In this document: positions 63,612 through 64,000 of the stretch, in pieces
Numbering within the stretch: the first letter of the stretch is position 1
Layout of the letters: the number at the start of each line of letters is the position of its first letter
Assembly: GCF_005885675.1 (NCBI RefSeq)
Contig: NZ_VANR01000003.1
Span: forward strand, 372,001 to 436,000
Length of the DNA: 64,000 nucleotides
Reading direction: 5' to 3'
Source of the DNA: Polaribacter aestuariivivens
GTDB lineage: Bacteria > Bacteroidota > Bacteroidia > Flavobacteriales > Flavobacteriaceae
Position numbers and translations under genes: made by a program
Notes under the pieces: model-generated
Told to the model about the DNA's origin: nothing
What the model saw: the letters and a program-made list of their open reading frames with translations, nothing else
Databases searched by the model: none

Positions 63612-64000
63612 ATGGAAAGAGACGAAATTTTAAAAGCAATAGAAGAAAAATACGATAAATTGGGTGTGCCTGTAGATGCAATGTTAGAAGGCTTATTACA
63701 CAGTACTCCAATTACCTATTGGGATTATATTCAAACAGATGCATTGTTAGGGTTGCAAACTCCAAGAACTACACAGCCAGATGAAATGGTGTTTATTATG
63801 TATCATCAAGTAAACGAATTATTGTTTAAAATGATACTTTGGGAAATTGATCAAGTTGCAAAAACGGTAAAAGTAACAGCCGATAAATTTTCTATGCATT
63901 TAGGTAGAATCAGCAGGTATTTTGATATGCTTTGTAGCTCTTTTAATGTCATGGCAGATGGAATGGAAAAAGACCAATATTTAAAATTCAGAAATACATT
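63612..64000 (+). CDS. kynA: Tryptophan 2,3-dioxygenase, partial
   Basis: The first 129 residues are visible before the window ends. The N-terminal segment LLHSTPITYWDYIQTDALLG, then QTPRTTQPDEMVFIMYHQVN with the histidine expected to bind haem, and LFKMILWEIDQVAK match tryptophan 2,3-dioxygenase, which opens the indole ring to N-formylkynurenine. It continues the aromatic amino-acid degradation theme of hmgA and hppD. The rest of the protein is outside the window. Confidence 0.9.
   Translation, partial: MERDEILKAIEEKYDKLGVPVDAMLEGLLHSTPITYWDYIQTDALLGLQTPRTTQPDEMVFIMYHQVNELLFKMILWEIDQVAKTVKVTADKFSMHLGRISRYFDMLCSSFNVMADGMEKDQYLKFRNT

Overview
The window is AT-rich chromosomal DNA from a marine member of the Flavobacteriaceae; Polaribacter or a close relative fits best. 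The reasons are SusC/SusD pairs, type IX secretion (T9SS) sorting domains, TAnnTTTG-type promoter elements, signal peptides ending in AQ, a tRNA without an encoded CCA, and gene neighbourhoods such as upp/DUF6427/trmB and hmgA/four-helix-bundle/hppD. The genus is inferred, not proven.

Region 1 (1-9860) is an L-rhamnose catabolic operon read leftwards. In transcription order it holds a fused rhamnulose-1-phosphate aldolase/lactaldehyde dehydrogenase, a rhamnose isomerase, a sugar kinase, an FMN lactate dehydrogenase-like enzyme and an NCS1-like permease, followed past a terminator by an SSS-type sodium symporter that runs off the left edge. A divergent GntR-type regulator lies at 8820-9860. 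The predicted route is L-rhamnose to rhamnulose to rhamnulose-1-phosphate to DHAP plus lactaldehyde, then lactate, then pyruvate.

Region 2 (9862-44668) is a large polysaccharide utilization locus (PUL). It has one SusC/SusD pair, seven S1-type sulfatases, a full GH78 alpha-L-rhamnosidase, a shorter divergent GH78-like protein, a GH99-like protein fused to a CBM9-like domain, an L-rhamnose mutarotase, three large T9SS-secreted proteins (one with a G8 domain and a beta-helix resembling animal CEMIP), and several small or unknown secreted proteins. The predicted substrate is a sulfated, rhamnose-rich algal polysaccharide (rhamnan-sulfate- or ulvan-like). No recognisable polysaccharide lyase or GH105 is present. 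A short motif (ATCCTGYnCT, with a weaker half-site one helical turn away) lies upstream of nine PUL transcription units and of the rhamnose operon. Its orientation always follows the gene, so it looks like the operator of one shared regulon.

Region 3 (44684-64000) is mostly housekeeping: tRNA-Leu(CAA), prs, rplY, pth, queD, a GH3-like gene, an M23 peptidase, nadD, gmk, yicC, an EamA transporter, upp, trmB, an ATL protein, mrp, a NifU-like protein and an FNR-like reductase. It ends with an aromatic amino-acid degradation cluster (hmgA, hppD and the start of a tryptophan 2,3-dioxygenase gene). A four-helix-bundle (IVP) gene flanked by inverted words sits inside that cluster.

No gene-free stretch exceeds about 300 bases. 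The longest gaps (942-1187, 27846-28134, 54128-54369, 57280-57520, 60502-60710) hold the terminators, operators, promoters and short repeats listed. No CRISPR array, rRNA gene, transposase or integrase was seen. Several starts were moved from upstream TTG or ATG codons to internal ATGs on the basis of signal peptides, terminators or family N-termini.
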